From CANKBT01 sp038235705 (GTDB lineage Bacteria > Actinomycetota > Actinomycetes > Mycobacteriales > SCTD01), in contig JBBSTR010000002.1 in the NCBI GenBank assembly GCA_038235705.1, positions 1 through 64,000 on the forward strand: 64,000 nucleotides of DNA. Direction: 5' to 3'. A program made the translations under genes and the position numbers. The notes under the pieces are model-generated. The model ran no database searches. It was given only the letters and a program-made list of their open reading frames with translations, and was not told the DNA's origin. Below, one piece after another: positions 27,019 through 34,801 of the stretch (position 1 is the first letter of the stretch; every line of letters begins with the position of its first letter).

Positions 27019-28566
27019 TCAGGCGACCCTGACCGGGACGCGGTGCAGGCCGGTCGCGCCGTCGGGGCGGGGCGGGGCGACCGCTTCGGTCTGGACGGTG
27101 CCGGCCCGGTCCGTCGCGCGGACCTCGAGGACGTGCTTGCCGGGCGTCGCGTCCCATTCCCAGCGCCACTGCCGCCAGGTGTTCTCCGACAGCTCGCCGG
27201 CCAGGTCCGCTCCGGACCACCGGCCACCGTCGACCCGGACCTCCACGCGATCGACGCCCCGCGAGAGCCCGGGCGCCCAGGCCATCCCCGCGACGAGCAC
27301 GCGGCAGGCCTTCACCGACGCGCCCGCCGCGGGGACGTCGATGCGTGACGCGACCTTGATCGGCGCCTGCTTGGCCCAGCCGCGAGGCACCCAGAAGCCG
27401 TCGAAGCCCTCCCAGGTGGTGAGCACGACGGCGGCGAGCCACTTGGTGGCGGAGACGTAGCCGTACAGGCCCGGGACGATCAGTCGGGCCGGGAAACCGC
27501 GTTCGACCGGGAGGATCTCGCCGTTCATCCCGAGCGCGATCATGGCGGGGCGCGCGTCGGTACCGTACGAGGTGGGAAAGCCGGCCGTGAACCCGTCGAC
27601 CGACACCCCGACGATCTGGCCGGCACCGGGATGGACGCCGACGGCCGTGAGCACGTCGCGCAGCAGCACGCCCTGCCAACGGGCCGACCCGACCAGGTCG
27701 CCGCCGACCTCGTTGCTCACGCACTGCATCGTGACGTCGGCCTCGGTCTGCGGCATCGCGAGCAGCTGGTCGAGGGTGAGCTTCATGGGACGGTCGACCA
27801 TCCCGTCGACGACGAGGTGCCAGTCCTTCGGGTCGACCTGCGGCACGACCAGCGCGGTGTCGATCCGGTAGAAGCTGGCATTCGGCGTGACGACCTTCGT
27901 CAGCCCCGGGATGTTCAGCTCGGCCGCCGACAGGTCGAGCTCCGGTCCGCCGGCCGGGGACAGCGCAAGGGCGCTGCGGGCCGCCTGCACCTGTGCCGAC
28001 CGGTCGAGCCAGCGTCGCGCTGCCACCCCGCCGAACAGGGTCGCGCCCCCGAGCAGGCCACCGCGCAAGAGAAGCTCGCGACGGCTCGGTCCCGGCGGCG
28101 GGGGACCGGTCAGCCGCAGGTGGCCGAGGAGCAGCACCAGCGAGCCCAGCCCGACGACGAAGACGGTCAGCCCGGTGAGCAGGCCGTCCCGGGCGTCCAC
28201 CGCGTAGTCGGCGCCGCACGCCAGACCGGCCACCGCGGCGAACAGCGCCACCAGCGCAGCACCGCTGACCGGGTTACCGCGATAGCGCAGCCCGACCGCG
28301 GCAGCCAGCACGACGGCGACGCTGAGGATGCCGAGCAGCAGCAGCGGCTTGTCCAGGGTGCCGAACGTGCTCACCCCGGTGTCGCGGGCGCTCGCCGGCG
28401 CGAGCGCGACGACCCGGTTGCCGATCGCCACGACCGGCCCGACGCCGCCCGGCAGGGCGCGGCCGACGACCTCGCCGGCGACCAGCGCCGCTGCCCGGCG
28501 AGCACCCCGGACCCGGCCGCGACGCCCCAGGACGCCGGGCGTGCGGAGACGGTCACACCGACCCAA
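27019..28566 (-). CDS. Membrane-bound molybdopterin oxidoreductase of the sulfite oxidase family (probable N-terminal frameshift)
   Basis: 515 residues from a TTG. Three to four membrane helices fill the first 170 residues (PLLLLGILSVAVVLAAAVG and others). After an arginine-rich stretch comes the catalytic domain with the molybdenum cysteine in MQCVSNEVGGDLVGSARWQGV near residue 280. A C-terminal Mo-co dimerisation domain follows. The substrate is unknown. A better N-terminus, starting GTG at 28556 and reading VTVSARPASWGVAAGSGVLAG, sits in the neighbouring frame. Adding one base to the CCC run at 28494-28496 would join it to the AAALVAGEVVGR helix, so a single-base deletion or sequencing error is likely. 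Confidence 0.8.
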   Translation of the reverse strand: MGRCDRLRTPGVLGRRGRVRGARRAAALVAGEVVGRALPGGVGPVVAIGNRVVALAPASARDTGVSTFGTLDKPLLLLGILSVAVVLAAAVGLRYRGNPVSGAALVALFAAVAGLACGADYAVDARDGLLTGLTVFVVGLGSLVLLLGHLRLTGPPPPGPSRRELLLRGGLLGGATLFGGVAARRWLDRSAQVQAARSALALSPAGGPELDLSAAELNIPGLTKVVTPNASFYRIDTALVVPQVDPKDWHLVVDGMVDRPMKLTLDQLLAMPQTEADVTMQCVSNEVGGDLVGSARWQGVLLRDVLTAVGVHPGAGQIVGVSVDGFTAGFPTSYGTDARPAMIALGMNGEILPVERGFPARLIVPGLYGYVSATKWLAAVVLTTWEGFDGFWVPRGWAKQAPIKVASRIDVPAAGASVKACRVLVAGMAWAPGLSRGVDRVEVRVDGGRWSGADLAGELSENTWRQWRWEWDATPGKHVLEVRATDRAGTVQTEAVAPPRPDGATGLHRVPVRVA

Positions 28567-28794
28567 CGATCAGAGGCGGCGAAAGGTGGCGATCGTCGGA
28601 CGGTCTCCCAGCCATCACCCGGATGTCGTCGACGGGTCGCGTGTCGTGCTGAGCAACGGCGCTCGCCCGGCTTACGGTCGGCGCAGCGGACGGCACCCGT
28701 CGACCGCTCGGGAGGCCGCCGGTGCACCAGCACCCATGGAGGGCCGGACCGGCCCACCGCGGCCACCGGCCCGACTGACCCGCTGGAGCGCCGC

Positions 28795-30078
28795 ATGACG
28801 GTCACCTATGTGCTCGACACCTCGGTCCTGCTGTCCGACCCGGGGGCCCTGGCCCGGTTCGACGAGCACGACGTCGTGCTCCCGCTCGTCGTCATCAACG
28901 AGCTGGAGGGCAAGCGCGACCATCCCGAGCTGGGCTGGTTCGCACGGCAGGCGCTGCGGGTGCTCGACGACCTGCGCGTCGCGTACGGCCGGCTGGACGC
29001 GCCGATCCCGGTCGGGCAGGGCACCGTACGGGTGGAGCTCAACCACTCCGACGCGGCGGTGCTCCCGGCCGGGTTCCGGGTCGCCGACAACGATGCGCGG
29101 ATCCTGGCGGTCGCCGTGAACCTCGCAGCCGAGGGTCACGACGTCGTACTCATCAGCAAGGACCTGCCGCTGCGGGTCAAGGCGGCGGCGATCGGGCTGG
29201 CCGCGCAGGAGTATCGCGCAGAGCTGGCGAGCACCACCGGGCACACTGGCATGGCGGAGCTGGTCGTGACGGGCGACGATCTCGACGAGCTGTTTGCGGA
29301 AGGTTGCGCCATCTTGCCGGAGGCGGCCGAGCTGCCCACGCACACCGGGCTCGTGCTTCTGTCCGAGCGCGGTTCCGGGCTCGGCCGAGTGGCGCCTGAC
29401 AAGTCCGTCCGGCTGGTGCGCGGTGACCGCGAGGTCTTCGGCGTACGCGGCCGCAGCGCCGAGCAGCGCGTTGCCCTCGACCTGCTGCTCGATCCGGAGA
29501 TCGGCATCGTCTCGCTCGGTGGCCGGGCCGGCACGGGCAAGTCGGCGCTCGCGCTGTGCGCGGGCCTCGAGTCGGTGCTCGAGCGGCGTGCGCACAAGAA
29601 GGTGATCGTGTTTCGGCCGCTGTACGCGGTCGGCGGGCAAGACCTCGGCTACCTGCCCGGCGACTCGGCCGAGAAGATGGGTCCGTGGGCGCAGGCCGTC
29701 TTCGACACCCTCGGAGCCCTGGTCGCTCCCGAGGTGGTCACCGAAGTGCTGGAGCGCGGTCTGCTCGAGGTGCTCCCGCTCACGCACATCCGCGGCCGGT
29801 CGCTGCACGACGCGTTCGTCATCGTCGACGAGGCGCAGTCGCTGGAGCGTGGTGTTCTGCTCACCGTGCTGTCCCGGCTCGGCCAGGGCTCGCGCGTCGT
29901 GCTCACCCACGACGTGGCGCAGCGCGACAACCTGCGGGTCGGTCGGCACGACGGGGTGACCGCAGTGATCGAGGTGCTCAAGGGTCACCCGCTGTTCGCG
30001 CACGTGACCCTGACCCGCTCGGAGCGCTCCGCCATCGCCGCCCTGGTCACCGAGATGCTGGAGGACCTGCCGCTGTAG
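28795..30078 (+). CDS. phoH2: PhoH2-type protein: PIN ribonuclease fused to PhoH ATPase/helicase
   Basis: 427 residues. Residues 1 to about 140 are a PIN domain with the acidic residues of VLDTSVLL, NELEGKRD and VADNDARIL. Residues about 215-425 are PhoH, with Walker A GRAGTGKS (about 243-250), Walker B VIVDEAQ (about 341) and the QGSRVVLTHD-type segment. Mycobacterial PhoH2 unwinds and cuts RNA and is paired with a small upstream PhoAT. Here a 70-codon frame ending in an ATGA overlap is the only candidate partner. It is divergent from the molybdopterin oxidoreductase gene. Confidence 0.95.
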   Translation: MTVTYVLDTSVLLSDPGALARFDEHDVVLPLVVINELEGKRDHPELGWFARQALRVLDDLRVAYGRLDAPIPVGQGTVRVELNHSDAAVLPAGFRVADNDARILAVAVNLAAEGHDVVLISKDLPLRVKAAAIGLAAQEYRAELASTTGHTGMAELVVTGDDLDELFAEGCAILPEAAELPTHTGLVLLSERGSGLGRVAPDKSVRLVRGDREVFGVRGRSAEQRVALDLLLDPEIGIVSLGGRAGTGKSALALCAGLESVLERRAHKKVIVFRPLYAVGGQDLGYLPGDSAEKMGPWAQAVFDTLGALVAPEVVTEVLERGLLEVLPLTHIRGRSLHDAFVIVDEAQSLERGVLLTVLSRLGQGSRVVLTHDVAQRDNLRVGRHDGVTAVIEVLKGHPLFAHVTLTRSERSAIAALVTEMLEDLPL

Positions 30079-30153
30079 CTCGGCGGGCACCACCCTTGCT
30101 TCCTCTGCGCTCCCGTTGCGTCCACCCAGGGCGGTCCGCGCGTCGCATCGCTT

Positions 30154-30270
30154 GAGATCACCGGAGGGTTCGACCGCGCTGCTGCTCCGGCTGCAAGATC
30201 ACCGGAGCGTCTGAGGGCTCACCTGCCGCCAGACAGCAGCCCTGGACGTGCAGACATTCCGGTGATCTTG
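30154..30270. repeat. Dispersed GATCACCGGA motif, two direct and one inverted copy
   Basis: GAGATCACCGGAG at 30154-30166, CAAGATCACCGGA at 30194-30206, and its exact 13-base reverse complement TCCGGTGATCTTG at 30258-30270. Copies 2 and 3 could form a long-loop stem. It resembles a short extragenic repeat seeded between genes. Confidence 0.8.
30184..30208 (+). terminator. Possible terminator hairpin downstream of phoH2
   Basis: GCTCCGG and CCGGAGC form a perfect 7-bp stem with an 11-base loop, 106 bases after the phoH2 stop. The stem overlaps one of the GATCACCGGA motifs, so it may be part of that repeat rather than a terminator. Confidence 0.35.
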
Positions 30271-30380
30271 AGGCTGCTCGGCTGCCCGGCTGCAGCGCTC
30301 GCATGCTCGGGTGGGGTATGCGGTGTGCGGTGTGCGGTGCGCGGGTGCGGTGCGGCGCGGGGGTGCGGTGGGCGTGCGGT

Positions 30381-30468
30381 GCTCGAGGGCTCGAGGGCTC
30401 GAGGGCTCGAGTGCTCGAGTGCTTGGGTGCTTGGGTGCTTGGGTGCTTGGGTGCTTGGGTGCTTGGGT
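30381..30468 (+). repeat. 8-bp minisatellite, eleven units
   Basis: Eleven contiguous 8-base units: three of GCTCGAGG, two of GCTCGAGT and six of GCTTGGGT, followed by the related GCGGTGCG. The variants are grouped in blocks, the expected record of slippage with stepwise point change. Not coding, since 8 is not a multiple of 3. Confidence 0.97.
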
Positions 30469-30670
30469 GCGGTGCGCGGGTGCGACTGCGTCCGCCTGAT
30501 GTCGTACGCGCTGAGGCTCACCCGCGCTGCCCGCCTGGAGAGCTCCCGTCGACGGTGACGGCAGGCGAGGTGGACGCAGAAGCGCCCGCGACACCACGCT
30601 CACGGCGACGGGCAGGGTCGATGGAGCGAGCGGTCGCCGGGTCGCCAGGCACGAAGCCCGCGGCCGGGGG

Positions 30671-32029
30671 TCAGAGCAGCCGGTTGCCGCGACGGCGGTG
30701 CAGCCGACTGCGCTCCGGAACCAGCGGCGCGCTCACCAGCCCCTGCCCGAGCAGAACGCCTGCGGCCAGGGCGAGGCCGACGGTGAGGGCGCGGAGCACG
30801 AGCGCGAACCCGGTGGACGGGTCGCCGGTGCCGAGGGCGAGCAGCGCGGAGAAGGTGGTGAGCCCTGGCAGCTGGGGGATGATGGCGGGGACGACGAGCA
30901 GCAGGGCGGCGAGCCCGAGCCGGCGGGCGAGCAGCTGGCAGCCCGCGCCCATCACCACCGCTCCGGCAGCTGTGGCGGTGGCACGGGAGAGCCCGGCGAC
31001 GAGCAGGGCCTCGTAGAACGCGTAGCCGGCGCCGCCGACCAAGGCGCTGGTCAGCACGACCCGTCGGGGCGAGTAGTTCGCCAGCGCGAAGAGCCCGGCG
31101 GCGGCAGCGGCCGCCAGCGCGCGGACCGGCAGCTGCGCCAGCGCAGAGTCGATCTCGTTGACCGACAGCACCACCCCCAGCCGACGGGAGATGTCCAGGC
31201 CGAGCGCGACGCCGGTCAGCAGACCTGCGGTCAGCACCAGCACCGCGAGCGCGCGCGCCGAGGCGGTGACGAGGAATCCGCCGAGGGCGTCCTGCACGCT
31301 GCCGACAAGCAACCCGCCGGGGAGCAGCGCCACCAGGCCGCCGGCGACGACGAGCGACGGTTCGACGGTCGCACCGACCGCGGACAAGGCGGCGGCGAAG
31401 CTGGTCGCGACCAGGCCGCCCACCGCGTACTGGTAGAAGAACGGCACCTCGCGGGCGTTGAGCAACCGGTTGGCTCGATCGATGACGACGGTGGCGAGGA
31501 AGGCGGTGGCCGCGACCAGCGCACCGCCACCGAGCAGCACCGCGACGGACGCGGACAGCCCGCCCCACGCGCCGGTGGCGACCCAGCGGGGGTAGGGGTG
31601 CGGGGTGCGTCGCACCTCGTCGATCCGCTGCTGGGCGCGGGCGACGTCCAGCCGCCCGGCCACGAGGTCCTTGACCACGTCGTCGACCCGGGCCAGCCGG
31701 GTGCCGTCAAAGCCGTAACGGCGGACCACCCGGGACGCGGTGACCGGGGCGAACGTGGGTCCCCGCAGGTAAGACACGACGATGACGTTGTACGTGACGT
31801 CAGCCTCGCAGCGGACGAGCCCGGCCGCGGCGGTGACCTGACGGATGGCCGCGGTCACGTCCGCGGTGCCCGCACCGCCGGACAGGAGCAGCTCAGCGAT
31901 CCGCAGCGCCAGGTGCAGGACCCGGTAGATGTCCTGCTCCGGCGGCGCCTGGACCGCGTGGGCGTCGGTGGTCGCCGCGACCGGCTCAGGGGCTCGCAAC
32001 TTCGTCCAGGCGCGCGAGACCCGGCTCAC
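30671..32029 (-). CDS. Threonine/serine exporter family protein (ThrE type)
   Basis: 452 residues from the GTG at 32029. Residues about 35-270 match the ThrE/YjjP domain (DUF1212): LALRIAELLLSGGAGTADVTAAI, the Cys-containing VRCEADVTYN and YPRWVATGAWGGLS. A second block of four helices (about 290-440) matches the ThrE_2/YjjB part (DUF3815), ending near the PAIIPQLPGLTTFSALLAL region. About ten membrane segments in all. In Corynebacterium ThrE exports threonine and serine. A longer start at 32131 would run 77 bases into the CLC gene, so I prefer 32029, which leaves 25 bases between them. Confidence 0.9.
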   Translation of the reverse strand: MSRVSRAWTKLRAPEPVAATTDAHAVQAPPEQDIYRVLHLALRIAELLLSGGAGTADVTAAIRQVTAAAGLVRCEADVTYNVIVVSYLRGPTFAPVTASRVVRRYGFDGTRLARVDDVVKDLVAGRLDVARAQQRIDEVRRTPHPYPRWVATGAWGGLSASVAVLLGGGALVAATAFLATVVIDRANRLLNAREVPFFYQYAVGGLVATSFAAALSAVGATVEPSLVVAGGLVALLPGGLLVGSVQDALGGFLVTASARALAVLVLTAGLLTGVALGLDISRRLGVVLSVNEIDSALAQLPVRALAAAAAAGLFALANYSPRRVVLTSALVGGAGYAFYEALLVAGLSRATATAAGAVVMGAGCQLLARRLGLAALLLVVPAIIPQLPGLTTFSALLALGTGDPSTGFALVLRALTVGLALAAGVLLGQGLVSAPLVPERSRLHRRRGNRLL

Positions 32030-32054
32030 AGCACCGCCGGACGGAGTGTCCGGT

Positions 32055-33872
32055 TCACGGGGCCGCGTGTCGGCGGGCCAGCCTCGGCGTGCGCAGCCGC
32101 AGCAGCTGCTCGGTGTCACGCTCCTCGGCAAGGTCGCGCAATCGTCCAGCCATGAGCTGCTTCAGCGAGACCACCCCGACCGGACGCCGCGGGTCCGCGC
32201 GCATCGTCACCGGTAGCCGGGTGAAGCCGGTCTCGGCCATCAGCACCGCCGCCGTCCTGAGCGTGTCGTCGCCATGGGCGACGACCAGCGAGGCGCTGGC
32301 CAGCTGCCCGACCGGGTCGTCACGCCGTCCTACCGCGACCGCTGCCTCCAGCTGGGACGCGCTGACGACGCCGACCAGGAGGCCGTCGGGGCCGACCACC
32401 GGGTAGAGCCGCTGGGCTCGTTGGTCCTGCGATCCTGCCTGGACCTCGGCCAGGGCGGTGGCGACGGAGGAGTCCTCGAGCAGAAGCAGACAGCCGTCGG
32501 GCATCACCTGGTCGACGAACAGCGCCTCGAGCGGGTCGACGTCGTACTCCTGACGCACGTGGAAACCGCGTCGGGCGATCTTCTCGGTGAGCACGGACCG
32601 CCTGAGGAGCAGGACGGACCCGGCGTACGCCACGGTGTTGGCGATCAGGAGCGGCAGCAGCAGGTCGAGCCGGCCGGTCAGCTCGATGGCGAACACGACA
32701 CCGGTGAACGGGGAGCGCATGACGCCGCCGAGCACGCCGGCCACGCCGATGATCGCCCAGAAGCCGAGGCCGACCTTGGGAAAGACGCTCGACTCGACCG
32801 CGCCCAGCGCTCCGCCGATCAGGAACAGCGGGGCCATGATGCTGCCCGAGGTCCCCGAGCCGAGCGACAGGGACCAGATCAGGGTCTTGACCACCAGGAT
32901 GCTCACGACGAGCGACAGCCCGATCTGCCCGGTCAGCTCGGCGCGGATCACGTCGTAGCCGACCCCGAGGGCCCTGGGCTGCACGAGTCCGCCGATCCCG
33001 ATGATGAGACCACCGATCGCCGGCCACCACATCCAGTGGAACGGCAGCCGGTGGAACAGGTCCTCGGAGAGGTAGACGAGGGAGGTCGCTGCCACGGCGA
33101 GCAGCGCCGAGAGCACCCCTGCGACGAGACAGAACAGGTAGGTCAGATAGCCGATGTCGAACGGCGCCGTGTTGGCGAACAGGGCCCCGTGGCCGAGGAT
33201 CGGGCCACGCAGGATCGTCGCCACCGCGACGGCGGTGGCCACCGGCACGAAGCTGCGGGGCCGCCACTCGAACAGCAGCAGCTCGACGGCGAGCAGCGTC
33301 GCGGCCAGCGGGGCGTTGAAGACCGCGGCCATCCCCGCGGTGGCACCGGCCACCAGCAGGGTCTTGCGCTCGTCCGCGGTCAGGTGCAGGAACTGCGCGA
33401 ACAACGACCCGATCGCGCCACCGGTCATGATGATCGGGCCCTCGGCGCCGAACGGGCCGCCGGTCCCGATGCTCACCGCAGCGCTGACCGGCTTGAGCAG
33501 GGCGACCCGTGGGGCGATGGTGCTGCGCCGCAGCAGGATCGCCTCCAGCGTCTCGGGCATGCCGTGCCCACGGATGCGTTCGGAGCCGTATCGGGCCATC
33601 AGTCCGATGGCGAGCCCACCGAGGATCGGTGCCAGGAGCACCAGGAAAGGGTTGTGGTGGATGGTGCCCGGCGCCCGTAGCGACGTGTCGTACGTCTGGT
33701 AGAACACTGCGTTGGTGATCAGGCCGATAAGCTTGACCAGCGTCCAGGCGGCCCCGGCACCAGCGGCGCCGACCGGCACCGCAAGTGCGGCGATCAGGAG
33801 CATCCTCGGGGTGGCGGTGAAGTCGCCGAGGTGTCCGACGTCGCGGACGGGGGTGTGGGCGGTGGGGGGCAC
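32055..33872 (-). CDS. CLC-family chloride channel/transporter with CBS domains (copy 1)
   Basis: 605 residues. Membrane part about 25-430. Signature loops are GHGMPE (for GSGIP), GTGGPFGAEGPIIMTGG with the gating glutamate of GxEGP, and LFEWRPRSF, where a Glu matches the internal proton glutamate of H+/Cl- exchangers. GSGTSGSIMAP follows. The C-terminal 150 residues contain two CBS domains. Proton-coupled anion exchange is thus likely. Copy 2 at 36860-38746 is about 80 percent identical by eye and shares the DNA just upstream. GTG start. Confidence 0.93.
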   Translation of the reverse strand: MPPTAHTPVRDVGHLGDFTATPRMLLIAALAVPVGAAGAGAAWTLVKLIGLITNAVFYQTYDTSLRAPGTIHHNPFLVLLAPILGGLAIGLMARYGSERIRGHGMPETLEAILLRRSTIAPRVALLKPVSAAVSIGTGGPFGAEGPIIMTGGAIGSLFAQFLHLTADERKTLLVAGATAGMAAVFNAPLAATLLAVELLLFEWRPRSFVPVATAVAVATILRGPILGHGALFANTAPFDIGYLTYLFCLVAGVLSALLAVAATSLVYLSEDLFHRLPFHWMWWPAIGGLIIGIGGLVQPRALGVGYDVIRAELTGQIGLSLVVSILVVKTLIWSLSLGSGTSGSIMAPLFLIGGALGAVESSVFPKVGLGFWAIIGVAGVLGGVMRSPFTGVVFAIELTGRLDLLLPLLIANTVAYAGSVLLLRRSVLTEKIARRGFHVRQEYDVDPLEALFVDQVMPDGCLLLLEDSSVATALAEVQAGSQDQRAQRLYPVVGPDGLLVGVVSASQLEAAVAVGRRDDPVGQLASASLVVAHGDDTLRTAAVLMAETGFTRLPVTMRADPRRPVGVVSLKQLMAGRLRDLAEERDTEQLLRLRTPRLARRHAAP

Positions 33873-34045
33873 GGGCTTCCTCGGGTGGGGGCTGAGCGAC
33901 CCTCCATCCTAAGTTGCCGTGTACGTCGGCTCGACCTGCAACCAGGCCGGAGTGGCTGCCGCACAGTTGCGAGGCGTCGACATTGATCAACAGGACCGAG
34001 GTCTATGGTGACCTGGCTCACCAGACCTGTTGCCGACCGGAGCGC

Positions 34046-34228
34046 TCAGTGCGCCGGCAGCCCGGTCCCGCACCGCTCACATCGCTCCGCGCGCGGGTCG
34101 TCCGACAGGCGCCCACACTGATCGCAGACACGGGAGAGCCAGCATGCGGGATCACCGCCGACCTCGGGCGGTGCGTCGGCGACGGCTTGGGTGTTCCGGG
34201 TCGGGTCCGTGCGGTCGTTGGGAGTCAC
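34046..34228 (-). CDS. Possible small zinc ribbon protein
   Basis: 60 residues from a GTG. The last third has two knuckles, CDQCG and CERCG, 12 residues apart, as in rubredoxin-like or zinc-ribbon folds. The first half is polar and probably disordered. The ribosome binding site is weak and the gene is very short, so the evidence rests on the cysteine pattern. It fills most of the 450-bp gap between CLC copy 1 and the universal stress protein gene and is divergent from the latter. In the rest of the gap I see only a possible TTGATC/TATGGT promoter pair near 33984-34010. Confidence 0.45.
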   Translation of the reverse strand: MTPNDRTDPTRNTQAVADAPPEVGGDPACWLSRVCDQCGRLSDDPRAERCERCGTGLPAH

Positions 34229-34323
34229 CCTGGCCCACCATCGAAGCTGCGCGTGCGGTGCCGTAGCGCTGGCGGCCAGGAGCGCTTCCGGGCATCGGGA
34301 TCGACCCGCAGGCTCCGGCCGCC

Positions 34324-34761
34324 ATGAGGGTCGGTGGCGGACAGGACGGGCCGTCGGTCGTGCTGGTGGCCGTGGACGGCAGCCGGACCTCGCTGCACGC
34401 GGTGTCCTACGCGGGCGGTCTGACGCGCCGGCAGGGCGCGCGGCTGGTTGCGTTGTGGGTGCAGGCGCCGAGCACGTTCGCGGCCCTCGCCCCCGAGGTG
34501 GCGTTCGCGATCGACGAGTCCACCGGTGCCGCGGACGCCCTTCGTTCGCAGCTGGAGTCCAGGGCGCAGGTCGACGGCTATCAGCTGGAGTTCCTCTGCT
34601 TGCAGGGCGACCCGTTCACGCAGCTGTGCAAGGTCGCTGACGAGCTGCAGGTCGATCTGGTCGTGGTGGGCGCCTCGAAGAAGCTCGGGCATCGGCTGGT
34701 GGGCTCCTTCGCCGTACGACTGGTGCGGGCGGGTCGGTGGCCGGTCACCGTGGTCCCGTGA
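34324..34761 (+). CDS. Universal stress protein family protein
   Basis: 145 residues, a single UspA domain. The N-terminal VVLVAVDGSRTSLHAVSYA strand holds the nucleotide-contacting Asp. The C-terminal VVVGASKKLGHRLVGSFAVRLVRAGRWPVTVVP fits the ATP-binding pattern G-2x-G-9x-G(S/T), though with K-K-L spacing. It probably binds ATP and acts in stress or dormancy survival. It stands alone on the plus strand inside the CLC-flanked cassette. Confidence 0.88.
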   Translation: MRVGGGQDGPSVVLVAVDGSRTSLHAVSYAGGLTRRQGARLVALWVQAPSTFAALAPEVAFAIDESTGAADALRSQLESRAQVDGYQLEFLCLQGDPFTQLCKVADELQVDLVVVGASKKLGHRLVGSFAVRLVRAGRWPVTVVP

Positions 34762-34774
34762 CGCGACGGCTCAC

Positions 34775-34801
34775 GGGTTCCGGGTTCCGGGTTCCGGGTT
34801 C
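34775..34801 (+). repeat. GGGTTCC heptamer repeat
   Basis: Three perfect GGGTTCC units and a fourth partial one (GGGTTCA) lie between the stop of the stress protein gene and the stop of the convergent FAD reductase gene. The last unit runs into that stop codon. Confidence 0.9.

Larger units (their letters stand above)
30079..30670. other. 592-bp non-coding region with repeats
   Basis: No reading frame here looks like a gene. It lies between the end of phoH2 and the end of the convergent ThrE-type gene. It holds a GC-rich hairpin, three copies of a GATCACCGGA motif in both orientations, a degenerate GGTGCGGTG-rich stretch (about 30310-30380) and an 8-bp minisatellite, listed separately. Confidence 0.8.

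Noticed and set aside
23786..28219. A 1477-codon open frame on the minus strand over pckG and uppS
   Set aside because: It runs antisense to well-recognised genes, is rich in Arg/Gly/Pro, and has no recognisable domain. It is a GC-bias shadow frame.
28567..28794. Riboswitch upstream of phoH2
   Set aside because: I looked for c-di-AMP-type and other known conserved blocks and saw none.
30199..30603. Minus-strand frame encoding KHPSTQAP-type repeats across the minisatellite
   Set aside because: The 8-bp unit rotates through all frames, so repetitive peptides appear by chance, and there is no ribosome binding site or conserved domain.
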